Below are positions 38,206 to 47,690 of a DNA stretch of 64,000 nt, one piece after another. The stretch's first letter is position 1, and each line of letters opens with the position of its first letter. This stretch comes from Hippopus hippopus (Eukaryota; Mollusca; Bivalvia; Cardiida; Cardiidae): positions 13,517,194 through 13,581,193 of the forward strand of contig OX328102.1 in the NCBI GenBank assembly GCA_946811185.2. The letters are read 5' to 3'. Under the pieces are notes generated by a model. That model saw nothing but the letters and a program-made list of their open reading frames with translations, was not told the DNA's origin and did not search any database. The position numbers and the translations under genes are program-made.

Positions 38206-39367
38206 ATAAAGTTTCATAATGTCTTAGTCTTACTCATTTTAAGTAACACTTTACATAAATCTAAATCTAATATTAATGAAGTAGAAATGTGTGTTAAAAA
38301 TGGTTCAAAGTGTGGTTATAGTGTCAGTTATTCACTGGTGGAGGTAGTGTGCACCAAAGTTATTCCACATCGTAACCTAGTACAGATAACTATCCCCAAA
38401 GGTGATGTTACTTTTTGACTGTTTGCCACTGGTATAGTGCAAAATAAATGTCCAAATGTGAAAAAAATCACTGTAGTGTCTCACTATTGAGGCTACATCG
38501 TAACCCAGCCAGCGTGAATCATATTTTGTGTGAAGCTGTACAAAGTAAACAAAATCGATTTTCATCTATGTGTGTAAATTTGTACCATGTTAATTGTTAT
38601 TATAATGTATATATGAAATGTAAACGACCTTTGTTTTTAGATAAATGAAATGGCTTAAAAAGTGTTAACTAGCATTCTCCAAAAATATTTGGCTTCAGCC
38701 ATCATAAATTCCTTTCAGTTACACTATATACTGCAGATTGACTTTACTTACCTTTTGGTAATTTTGTCACAGTCTTCAATTGATGAAAATAATTAACTTC
38801 AATTAAGAAGACCAATAAACTTTAAAAAACACCCATCATAATTGGTTCAAAACAGGATTATGCTGCCTTACTTTATTTTAAGGCATGATTTGGGGAGTGG
38901 GTGTGAATGGTCCCATTTCACATAGGCTTGATGAGCTCAAATATGACCAAGAAGTAGTAAACACTTTTTATATAAAGTTTCATTTTCAACAATGAATTGA
39001 GATTATGAATTTCAGTTATAAATTGCTTGTATAAAACATTGTATATAAATCATTAACGGAAGGGTACTTCAACTGCGTTTGCAAAATTACATTTTCGCGT
39101 CGTGTTTTATGATGCCAAATTTCATGTTTGAAATCCTTTTGCTATAGTATAAATCAATATAGAACAGGGGACACCCATTTTCATCAGTAATTTTATATTT
39201 TTATGGTGCTGTAAGATTTTTTTTTTGAAACACTTGTTAATCAGACAACATTTTTGAAATGCTGGAAAAAATGCTGGAAAAAAATGCATTATGTATAAAT
39301 TAGAAATTACTCTTTTTCAAGACCATAATGTGTTTGTTACATTGTGTCCAGACATAAAAACCTGATG
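38206..39367. other. Intergenic, no recognised feature
   Basis: About 1.1 kb; includes direct repeats of CGTAACC and GTAACATCA-like motifs, no gene recognised. Confidence 0.35.
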
Positions 39368-39455
39368 TTAAATCTTTACCAAACAATCCCTGGTTTTCAA
39401 GACTGTGAAAGAAGCCTATTGAAAAAATTGTGGGAAAACTACTTTTCCCATGGTA
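39368..39455 (-). mobile_element. TPM fragment, B side
   Basis: TTAAATCTTTACCAAACAAT and the start of the centre; the A half is absent. Confidence 0.5.
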
Positions 39456-40050
39456 ATTGTTCGATTTATCCAGTTTCAGTGAACACCTTTTGTTAAGACA
39501 TTTGACCCTGACACATGACTGTAAAAAGTCGCCATAGTCCCCATTTAATGTACTTAGGAAAAGTCTAACAGGTTTGTAACATTTTATTTGAACAAACGGA
39601 ATGATTATATTGTACTTTATTTATCAAAAGCATGTCACATCACAGGATAATGCAAATTAGGTGGCACAGTACATGTATTTTCTGTACCTATATATTTACC
39701 TACTTACTACTTTGCTCAAAATATAAAATAATTCACATTTTTACTTTTAAAAAAGGATATTCTAACATAGTAAAACAGTCACTGTTCATTTGAAAACTGA
39801 GAAAATAAAATTGAAAATTAGGTAGGCAGATATGTATTACTTTTGGTTCATGTCTGGGGTATGGCTTCTCTGAAGAACTGTTACCCTGGGTATGACTTCT
39901 CTTGAGAACTCGTACCCTTGAAATTATTGTGTGAGTTTTCCTGGGTATAAGTTCTCCAAGGTAAGACTTCTCCTGATACCTTTGAAAGTGATATTGTAGT
40001 CTTGAAATTTATGTATTCATACACATATCCTGGACTATCTTTACTTTCTG
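39456..40050. other. Intergenic; short ~25 bp degenerate repeat at 39855-39980
   Basis: CTGGGGTATGGCTTCTC, CTGGGTATGACTTCTC and AAGGTAAGACTTCTCC variants recur four times. Otherwise unassigned. Confidence 0.4.
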
Positions 40051-40274
40051 ATCCCTTTACAAATTGATAAAATTTTAGACTTGTCCAAAGTGAAAGCATT
40101 TGCAGACATCAAATTAAATGAAGCTGTAATGATGATAATTATCCGTGAAAGTGTACAAAACCTTGTGAGAAAAGGGGAAAATGCTGCCAGCATTTTCTCC
40201 TTTTCCCGCAAGGTTTTTAAAAGGCTATTTCATCAGGGTTGTTCACAGTCAGAATTGTGTAGTAAAAAAGTAAT
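40051..40274 (+). mobile_element. TPM copy, A-B
   Basis: CCCTTTACAAATTGATAAAA start; short tight centre GAAAATGCTGCCAGCATTTT; eroded B end. Confidence 0.7.
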
Positions 40275-40499
40275 AAGCATTGTAGTATTTAATCATTCAA
40301 TTACCTAGGATACTTTTCCAAAATACTTTAATTCCATGTTCAATTTATACCTTTTAGAGTTGTTTTATGATTAAAGAAATATGTGTTTATTTGATGGAAG
40401 GGTGTGAAGACAGAGGGATGGAAAGATAGAGGGACAGCCAGATCGATTGATGTAAAGATGTGTAGATCTTTACAGTATTTTTTTTATTCAGACATAAAT

Positions 40500-40678
40500 T
40501 TAACTCTTTACCAAAGGACAAAATTTTGGATTCGTTTAAATTGAAAGCCTTTGCAGACGACAAAATAAATGCAACTCAAAAAATGATTTTTGATGCGGGC
40601 ATTTTCTCCTTTTCCCACCAGAGCATGTTTCCTTTCTTTCTCAAGGTTAAAAGTCGGGATTGTGTGGTAAAAGGTTAA
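40500..40678 (+). mobile_element. TPM copy, A-B, one arm deleted
   Basis: TTAACTCTTTACCAAAGGAC to GGTAAAAGGTTAA; only the second arm (GCATTTTCTCCTTTTCCCAC) is left. Confidence 0.7.
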
Positions 40679-40822
40679 ATGGCTTTTGAAAACAGCATGG
40701 GAAATGGAGAAAATGCTGGTTACAAACACTTTCTCTTTTTCTGTGTACCACAATGTTTTCAATACTTCTCTGCCTGAGGGTTTTTTTTTAAATACAGGAT
40801 TGTATGGCAACAGGAAAGGCTT
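40679..40822 (+). mobile_element. TPM fragment, decayed
   Basis: GGCTTTTGAAAACAGCATGG to GGCAACAGGAAAGGCTTAA. Both sides look B-like, so it may be a second B-B copy. Confidence 0.45.
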
Positions 40823-40929
40823 AACCAATAAAGTGCTAAATCTTTGAAATGGATGGGTGTAGCTTTTGGGGAAAAAAAGAGACCTAAACATGTGTATCCA
40901 ACTGTATGTGTTTTTTTTCTTCAGAATCT

Positions 40930-41154
40930 TTAACTGTTTACCATGTGTACGACAAAAATTTAGACTTGTCCAAGCATCTGCAGACAACAAAATGAATGTG
41001 AATGAAAAATTAAAATTTGTTTGGGAAGGGTAGAAAACATTGTGGGAAAAGGAGAAAATGCTGGTTACCAGCATTTTCTCCTTTTCCCACAATGTTTTCA
41101 AAAGGCATTATTCTCAGGGTCGTTAAAAGTCGAGACTGTGTGATAACGTGTTAA
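40930..41154 (+). mobile_element. TPM copy, A-B
   Basis: TTAACTGTTTACCATGTGTA to GTGTGATAACGTGTTAA. Central palindrome of about 66 bp (41033-41101) without visible mismatch. Confidence 0.75.
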
Positions 41155-41237
41155 ATAGTAGTATAGACAGTGTGGATTCAAGATCAGGATGCACATCTTG
41201 TGCTAGCTGATATTTACACAGTTCTTTATGAAGCAAC

Positions 41238-41448
41238 TTAACCTTTTACAACACAATCCCGAATTTTAACAACCTTGTGGAAGAAGGTTTTTGAAAACAT
41301 TATGGGAAAAGGGGAAAATGCTCGTAACAAACAACGTTTTCTACCCTATCAAAGAAAAATTGCACCATTTGAGACACAATCAAATTTTTGTCTGCAAATG
41401 CTTTGAATTTGGATGAGTCTAAATTTTGTTGTTTGGTAAAGGGGTTAA
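41238..41448 (-). mobile_element. TPM copy, B-A, one arm deleted
   Basis: TTAACCTTTTACAACACAAT to GGTAAAGGGGTTAA. Confidence 0.7.
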
Positions 41449-41559
41449 AGAGTTAAGTTGTGCTGAGGGCCTTGGTGATTTAACATTGTGGACTTTTTAC
41501 TGAACAGACCATTCATATATTATTGTTTACCACAATTTCCAGTTTCAGGTTTATCTTTT

Positions 41560-41750
41560 TCGTAAGCATTAATTTGGCAGGCTGACAATTAAATGTGGTT
41601 TAAAACTCGAATTTGTCAATGAAAGGGAAGAAAACAGGGTTGGAAAAGGAGAAAATGAAAAACTGAACCTAAGCACTTTATCATTTTTCTTTTGATATTT
41701 TCAAATACTGTTTTCACGAGTCATAAAAACCAAGGATCGTTTGATAAAAG
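41560..41750 (+). mobile_element. TPM fragment, old
   Basis: TTTGTCAATGAAAGGGAAGA and CATAAAAACCAAGGATCGTT remain. Confidence 0.5.
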
Positions 41751-41921
41751 GTCATACTACAGATTAGATCACAATGCCTTGCTTCTATTGTTTACAAAAA
41801 TTGCAAGACTCCATAACATTTATTTGATAGAATGCCATGTAAACAAAATTTTTGATAGGAGGTTAAAAACGCCTAAATAATTGTTGTTCAAGGCCGCTTT
41901 TGGTATGAGTGTTTTAGTATA

Positions 41922-42724
41922 CTCCTCACAAAAAGTTAAGCAACAATGAATTACTGCTGTACCAAAATTTTATTATTACACATATAGACAATTTCATTGT
42001 ATAAATGTAATGAGTATTGAGTTAAAAACCAGTCTAAGCAATTCTATACTTCTATCAGATAATGTTTCTCACTTTCAGGCTTTTGAAATAAGGCCCTGTC
42101 TAAATCCACATGCAAAAAAGTGGTATACTACACAGATGTTTTAAAATCTCTAAAATTTGGTGAATCTGCAACCAGCACACAGTACACGGTATGACCACCA
42201 TTAGCACGAATACAAGCTTGAACTCTTCTGGGCATTGACCAGATCAAGCCGTCCAGCTGTTGTTGTGGAATATCCTAACTGTCATTCCTGACTCAAAAGT
42301 TGCTCAAGGTGTTGAGGTTCTGAGGCCTCACATTTCCATCATTGACACGCCTACCGAGAACGTCCTACGCATGCTCAATCGGATTGAGATCTGGAGATCT
42401 TGCTGGCCACTCAAATTGCCCTGAAGAGTTCAAGCTTGTATTCGTGCTAATGGTGGCCATACTGTGTACTGACTGTTGCAGATTGAACGAATTTTAGAGA
42501 TTTTAAAACATCTGGGTAGTATACCACTTTTTTGCATGTGGATTTAGACAGTGCCTTACTTCAAAAGCCTGTAAGTGAGAAACATTATCTGATAGAAGTA
42601 CGTAATTGCTTGGACTGGTTTGTAACTCAATTCTCATTACATTTATAAAATGAAATTGTCTGTATGTGTGATAATAAAATTCTGGTACAGCAGTATTTAT
42701 TGTTGCTTAACTTTTTGTGAGGAG
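41922..42724. mobile_element. Tc1-like foldback built from the 3' end of an element
   Basis: Arms of about 310 bp (41922-42235, 42417-42724) start CTCCTCACAAAAAGTTAAGC on each side and are flanked by TA. The minus strand of the spacer and left arm encodes a Tc1 transposase C terminus: ARSPDLNPIEHA, LGRRV, SMPRRVQACIRANGGHTVY. Three stops interrupt it. The last coding block lies inside the arm, so both arms carry it. Confidence 0.85.
42175..42412 (-). pseudogene. Tc1-like transposase C-terminal remnant
   Basis: SPDLNPIEH is the motif around the third catalytic acid (Glu) of Tc1 transposases, and IRANGGHT matches the usual C terminus. The frame contains TAG/TGA at three places and lacks the first two catalytic residues. 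Non-functional. Confidence 0.8.
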
Positions 42725-42827
42725 TATATATCAGAAAGTGTAGATTTAAGATCAGAATGCAGGATTTGTGCAGGCTGATTTTGTTCTACACTTGACCCCA
42801 AAAATCGACCATAGCAGTGAAAGCACT

Positions 42828-43054
42828 TTAACAGTTTACCACAAATCCCAAGTTTTAATGACCTTGGGGAAATAGTCTTTTGAAAACCTCGTGGAAAAAG
42901 AAGAAAATACTGGTCACCAGCATTTTCTCCTTTTCCCACAAGGTTTTCCAGACTTTCACTGACAATTACCACCATTTTATTTAAGTTTGATGTGTCGTCT
43001 GCCAATGCTTTGAATTTAGACCAGTCTAAAATTTTGTCATTTGGTAAAGAGTTC
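42828..43054 (-). mobile_element. TPM copy, B-A, next to the CARD gene
   Basis: TTAACAGTTTACCACAAATC to GGTAAAGAGTTC. Ends about 130 bp before the CARD start codon. Confidence 0.75.
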
Positions 43055-43182
43055 AGGTTTAATGTTTTACTTGCAGGAACAGACATGCTTGTCCTGATTT
43101 AAAGAGCTCAGCACCATAAAAATGATGAAAAACATGATATAAAGAGGTACATGCAAAGACTATTCAAGATTTTCTGTGACTG

Positions 43183-43485
43183 ATGGAAGAGCAGCATCGA
43201 GAAGTGTTACGTAAAAACTGGATTTATCTCGGAGAAAATGTCATCGTCGATGAAATATGTGACCATTTGCTTCAATGTAAAATATTTACCCAGGATATGT
43301 ATGACGAAATAAGGGTTGAAAAAAAGAGAAGAGACAAAATCACAAAATTTCTATTTATTTTGTTAAGAAGAGGGCCAGATGCGTTCCCAAGGTTTTTGCA
43401 AGCATTAAGAGACACAGAACAGGCATTTATTGCCGATTATTTAGAGCGGGTGTTACAAGACGAGCATCAAGCCATGCAAATGTGA
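43183..43485 (+). CDS. CARD protein, caspase-2/CRADD type (CARD-only as read)
   Basis: A 100-residue intact frame beginning MEEQHREVLRKNW. The order of hydrophobic helices and the block LLRRGPDAFPRFLQALRDTE match the CARD of caspase-2 and CRADD/RAIDD, where the equivalent is [20 protein letters not shown]. CARDs form homotypic helical assemblies in apoptosis and innate signalling, in the cytosol. An in-frame TGA lies 6 nt before the ATG, so the start is fixed unless an upstream exon splices into the frame. A stop follows the CARD closely. Either this is a small CARD-only protein or the stop is bypassed by a weak internal donor (for example CGG|GTGTTA near 43450). I found no caspase domain (no QACRG-like exon) or certain death domain downstream to 64000. 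A TPM element ends about 130 bp upstream, so the promoter must overlap or adjoin it. Domain call firm, gene extent uncertain. Confidence 0.8.
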   Translation: MEEQHREVLRKNWIYLGENVIVDEICDHLLQCKIFTQDMYDEIRVEKKRRDKITKFLFILLRRGPDAFPRFLQALRDTEQAFIADYLERVLQDEHQAMQM

Positions 43486-43556
43486 TTGACATGTTTCATT
43501 TTGGTAACTGTAAACCTCATGTTTTAAAATGAAAAATACTCTCTAATACTCTCAAT

Positions 43557-43786
43557 AATTCTTTTACCGAATTATTCCATTTTTCCAATCTGAGGAAGAT
43601 GGCTTTTAAAAAGCGTTATGTGCAAAGGAGAAAATAACCGTAACCAGCATTTTCTCATTTTCTGTATATACATGTAGTGTTTTGTATAGATATTCCCTTT
43701 CTTTCAACCACATTTGATTTGTTTTCTGCAAATGTTTTCAATATAGACAAGTCTGACACTTTGCTGTCTGGTAGAATTAACTCCAT
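43557..43786 (-). mobile_element. TPM copy, B-A, old
   Basis: CTTTTACCGAATTATTCC to CTGTCTGGTAGAATTAA; the centre holds an insertion of GTATATACATGTAG. Confidence 0.55.
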
Positions 43787-43899
43787 CGGTTCTTCCTTTT
43801 AATGCTGTAAGCCTCAGGGAAACTTTGACCCTTTGAAAAAATTCAGTGGGTTTTTACAACTCTCAAGTAGGAGACTTGTGGAAACATCATGGCCAAAGA

Positions 43900-44485
43900 A
43901 GTAAATACTGTTAAGCACCATGTTCTCATTTTTTATCATCACTGGCTGAAAGTTTGGGAGCTAATGTCATGGCCCTTTGTCCATCATGTATCTTAGCATC
44001 AACTTTTATTTCAAACATCCCTGAAACTGCCTGTCCAATTTTGTCCATACTTCACAAAAATGATCCTGTCATAGTCCTCTTTAGACTTTATTAAAAAAAT
44101 TTGATTGCTGTTGAAACTGCAACAAAACAGAATTGTACTGAAAAATGTTCTTGTCCAAAATCAAAAGGGCTAGGGCTACCAAAGTTGGCATGTACCTTCC
44201 TCTAATGGACTTCTTCTAAGGTTCTTTAGATTATAGGCTTAGCTCTGCCCTGGGGATCACAAGTTTTACATGGGTGAAAACTTAATAAATCTTCTCGTTT
44301 GTAAACATAAGACCTAGGGCTACCAAATTTTGCTTGTAGCTTTATCCAGTGAACCTGTATAACACTTATCAAATCATGGCCCTGGGGTGAAAATTGGCAC
44401 CACCCACAAGTCTCAAGTATTACATATATGTATGAGAAAACTTTAAAAATCTCCTTTTACTCTGTAGTGACAGCTATAATTTTTA
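43900..44485 (-). mobile_element. Older pearl-like copy, partial
   Basis: TGGCTGAAAGTTTGGGAGCT then TGTCATGGCCCTTTGTCC is a decayed right terminus. One to two core units (AGGGCTACCAAAGTTGGCAT) follow and are cut by the next element. Confidence 0.5.
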
Positions 44486-45540
44486 GCTCCACTGGCCGAA
44501 GGCCAGCGGGCTTATGTCATGGCCCGGTGTCCGTCGTGCGTGCGTCCGTCCGTGCGTTAACTTTGAATTTAAACATCTTCTTCTCTGAAACTACCCATCC
44601 AATTTTGATGAAACTTCACAGAAATGATTCTGCCATGGTCCTCTTAAGAATTTCTGGAAAGAATTTGATTCCTTTTAAAACTCTGGTTGCCATGGCAACA
44701 AAATTTAAAAATATTGGAAATCTTTGAAAATCTTCTTGTCTGAAACCATAAGGCCTAGGGCTACCAAATTTGGCATGTAGCTTTATCTAGTGGGCCTCTA
44801 TCAAGTTTCTTCAAAATATAGCCCTTGGGTCAAATTTGACCCCGCCCCAGGGGTCACAAGTTTTACATGGGCTTATAGAGAAAACTTTAGAAATCTTCCT
44901 GTACCTAGCCATGAGGCCTAGGGTTACCAAATTTTGCATGTGGCTTTATCTAGTGGGTCTCTACCAAGAGTGCCCAAATTTTATTGCCCTTGGGTCAAAT
45001 TTGACCCCACCCAGGGGTCACAAGTTTTACATGGGCTTATATAGGGAAAACTTTAGAAATCTCCCTGTACCTAGCCATAAGGCCTAGGGCTACCAAATTT
45101 TGCATGTGGCTTTATCTAGTGGACCTCTACCAAGAGTGCCCAAATTATAGCCCTGGGGTTAAAATTGGCCCCACCCTAGGGGTCACAAGTTTTACATGGG
45201 CTTATATAGAGAAAACTTAAGAAATCTCCCTGTACTTAGTCATAAAGCCTAGGGCTACGAAATTTCGCATGTAGCTTTATCTAGTGGACCTTCACCAAGC
45301 GTGTGTAAATTATAGCCCTAGGGTCGAATTTGATTCATTCCCAGGTTTTACATAGGCTTATATAATGAAATCTTTAGAAATCTTCTTGTTACTAACCATA
45401 AGAACTAGGGCTACCAATTTTAGTCCTGTATCAGGGGTCTTATGTTCAAAACCAATTGGCCAAGTATTGTAATGTTTGGGATGTAGGGATTTTACGTATT
45501 AGCCAGTGGAGCGATACAGGGCCATCATGGCCCGCTTGTT
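44486..45540 (-). mobile_element. Pearl-like element with ~158 bp core units
   Basis: Reads on the minus strand: the left end is CACTGGCCGAAGGCCAGCGG (hairpin), then a CGTCCGTCCGTGCG tract. Core units start near 44740, 44910, 45070, 45230 and 45390, each with GGGCTACCAAATTTTGCATG and GGTCACAAGTTTTACATGGG. It ends GGGCCATCATGGCCCGCTTG, a perfect hairpin next to CTTGTT. Confidence 0.75.
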
Positions 45541-45584
45541 TCTGAGTGTTATCATCTAGTAGGCCTCTTCAAAAATTGTTAAAA

Positions 45585-45816
45585 TTAACCCTTTACCACA
45601 CAGCCCTGAGTTTTAACAACTCTGTGAAACAAGCCTTTAAAAAAAAAATTTGTGGGGAAAGGAGAAAATGCTGGTAACCAGCATTTTTTCCTTTTCCCAC
45701 AATGTTTTCTACCTTCGCAGAGCAAATTTCAATTTTTCAGTCATGTTTTTTTTTGTCGTCTGCAAACGCTTTCAATTTGGATCAGTCTAAAATTTTGTCT
45801 TTTGGTAAAGATTTAA
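45585..45816 (-). mobile_element. TPM copy, B-A
   Basis: Complete with TTAA at both ends, immediately beside the pearl-like element. Confidence 0.75.
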
Positions 45817-46359
45817 AGTCCTGGTGTCAAAATTGGCTAAACCCCATTGGTCATAAATTCGACAAGTGCTTATTGGAGAGGTCATCAGACCTCTCCAACA
45901 GTGGTGAGTTTAAAAGGCAGACTGCCACAGATTTTGCTGTCTAAATCCATTTTTCTTGCGAAATTGTTCTGATACACAGTCTGTTTCGTCATGGTTTTGT
46001 AAATAAAGCGAAATCAAAAAACCGAAACAGAAAATAGACGTGGCTTATTTTCATATGACGAATTTCAGAAAAATATTTGTTGTATTAATTTGCCATGGTT
46101 GCAAATGACCCCTCATATAATTGTAATTTTTCATTAAGCAAACAAATCTAAGCAGAAGAAAAAAATAAGAAGAATTTCGTTAAAAAAGAGAAAGAAGACT
46201 GCTGGACAAGATCATGCGACTTGAAAACGCGACAAGGCCAAATGACCGTCATGTAAAGCATATGAGGTTTATACGCGGCGGCTTTTTTACTTGTTTGTTC
46301 ACATGTACCAAAATGTATTAAAATTAAAGCCAAAAAACTATTTGAAAAAATTGATGCTG
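45817..46359. other. No recognised feature; small hairpin
   Basis: GGAGAGGTCATCAGACCTCTCC (about 45875-45897) is a perfect hairpin. No gene found. Confidence 0.4.
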
Positions 46360-46850
46360 ACCTCTCCTGGCTTCTTTTTTAAAGAAGCCAACTTGTATAG
46401 CGAAGCGTTTGAAATTATTCTTGCTCTTACCGGTAACCATAAATCATAGGGCTACCAAATTTCTTCAGTTAGTAGATCACTTCAAAATTCGATAAAAATT
46501 TAGCCCTGGAATCGAAATAAGCTCCGCCTCGTGTTTTTTTTTTTGTGGTAGAGTGACTTTATATTGAGGTAACTTCGAAAATCTCATTGTTTATAACCAT
46601 ATGGTCTAGACCTGTAAATTATTCAGTGTGATGCTTTATCTTAATGACCTCTACCAGGATTAAAGTTGTTACAGCTCTTTGATCAAAGGTGGTCTCACAC
46701 TGGGGGTGTCACAACTTTCACACAGACTTTTAAGATGAAACTTTGAAAATCTTCCAATTCATGAGCTTTTGGCCTAGTGTAATGTTCGGTATGTATGGTT
46801 TGTATTTATTAGCGGGGGCAATACAGAACCATCATGTCCCTCTTGTGTGT
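46360..46850 (-). mobile_element. Pearl-like fragment, old
   Basis: Core phrase ATAGGGCTACCAAATTTCTT and terminus ACCATCATGTCCCTCTTGTG, related to 44486-45540. Confidence 0.5.
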
Positions 46851-47225
46851 CAATGTTTTCTATCGCATTATAAACATACCCCATCACCTAAGCCACATTT
46901 CATGCGTGTTCCTACCTTTTATCATCAAGGCCTGTGGCCCTTAAAACTGGGAAAAATGGATGCAAGAAATTATCCTTTTGTATATTTGTGCAACACATTT
47001 TTTCCTTGAAGCCGATAATAGTGTGCTTCAGAAATAGACAGTACCTTCATGTATTTTGTATTTATACAATGATTTTCTGATACAGAACGGGCCTTCTTGA
47101 CTAACATGTAACTTTCTAAAATTATTCAAACTACTTGTAGATATAATTGTGCTGAAACAAGCAGGAACGTTTGTATCCAAAATGCTTCATATCAACCAAG
47201 GGCAGAAGACCAGTCCTCCATAGTC
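46851..47225. other. No recognised feature
   Basis: Nothing recognised. Confidence 0.3.
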
Positions 47226-47228
47226 CAA

Positions 47229-47283
47229 AACAAGAGGGCCATGATGACACTGAATCGCTCACCTGAGCCTGTGTACCTTTGAG
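47229..47283 (+). mobile_element. Helentron-like left-end stub
   Basis: AACAAGAGGGCCATGATGAC then CGCTCACCTGAGCCTGTG. Interrupted by the element at 47284. Confidence 0.55.
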
Positions 47284-47465
47284 CAGAGCTCCAGACAGAG
47301 GGAGTGATTCTTATTTCAAAGTTGAAAATATTAATTATTTTCCACTAAATCCTATCTTATGGGTACTCATTAAAATTGTCTCATCTAATGAGTACCCACA
47401 ACATAGAGTTTGCTAGAGAAATAATGGATTTAGAATACCATCACTCCCTCTTATCTGGAGCTCTG
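47284..47465. mobile_element. Palindromic hAT MITE, 182 bp, 8 bp target duplication
   Basis: Ends CAGAGCTCCAGA and (inverted) CAGAGCTCCAGA. Flanks CCTTTGAG (47276-47283) and CCTTTGAG (47466-47473) are identical. A central inner pair GGGTACTCATTA/TAATGAGTACCC is also present. Confidence 0.8.
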
Positions 47466-47690
47466 CCTTTGAGAGAGTTTTACAAAGTAAAGTCACCATA
47501 TATGATAAAGAGAATTTTACATGAGACTTTACGTTTTGCAATTTTTATTAAGCAAGTTGATTAAATTCATTTTATGTGAGCCTTTGTTTATTCAGTATTT
47601 TTGTGGTTTGTAGGTGAGAGTGATACAGCATTGAGAGTGTCCAAGTGGAGAAATGCACAGGGTGATCAGTTGATTTTGTATGAGATGAGA

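Noticed and set aside
38089..38418. 109-codon open frame on the plus strand
   Set aside because: Begins within the 104 bp palindromic element and has no protein likeness.
40508..41101. A 197-codon open frame on the minus strand, the longest in the window
   Set aside because: It runs through three TPM copies and their junctions; the peptide is translated palindrome (SIFSFSH-type strings repeat elsewhere) and has no protein likeness.
47376..47564. 62-codon open frame starting MSHLMSTHNIEF
   Set aside because: Starts inside a palindromic hAT MITE and runs into flanking DNA.
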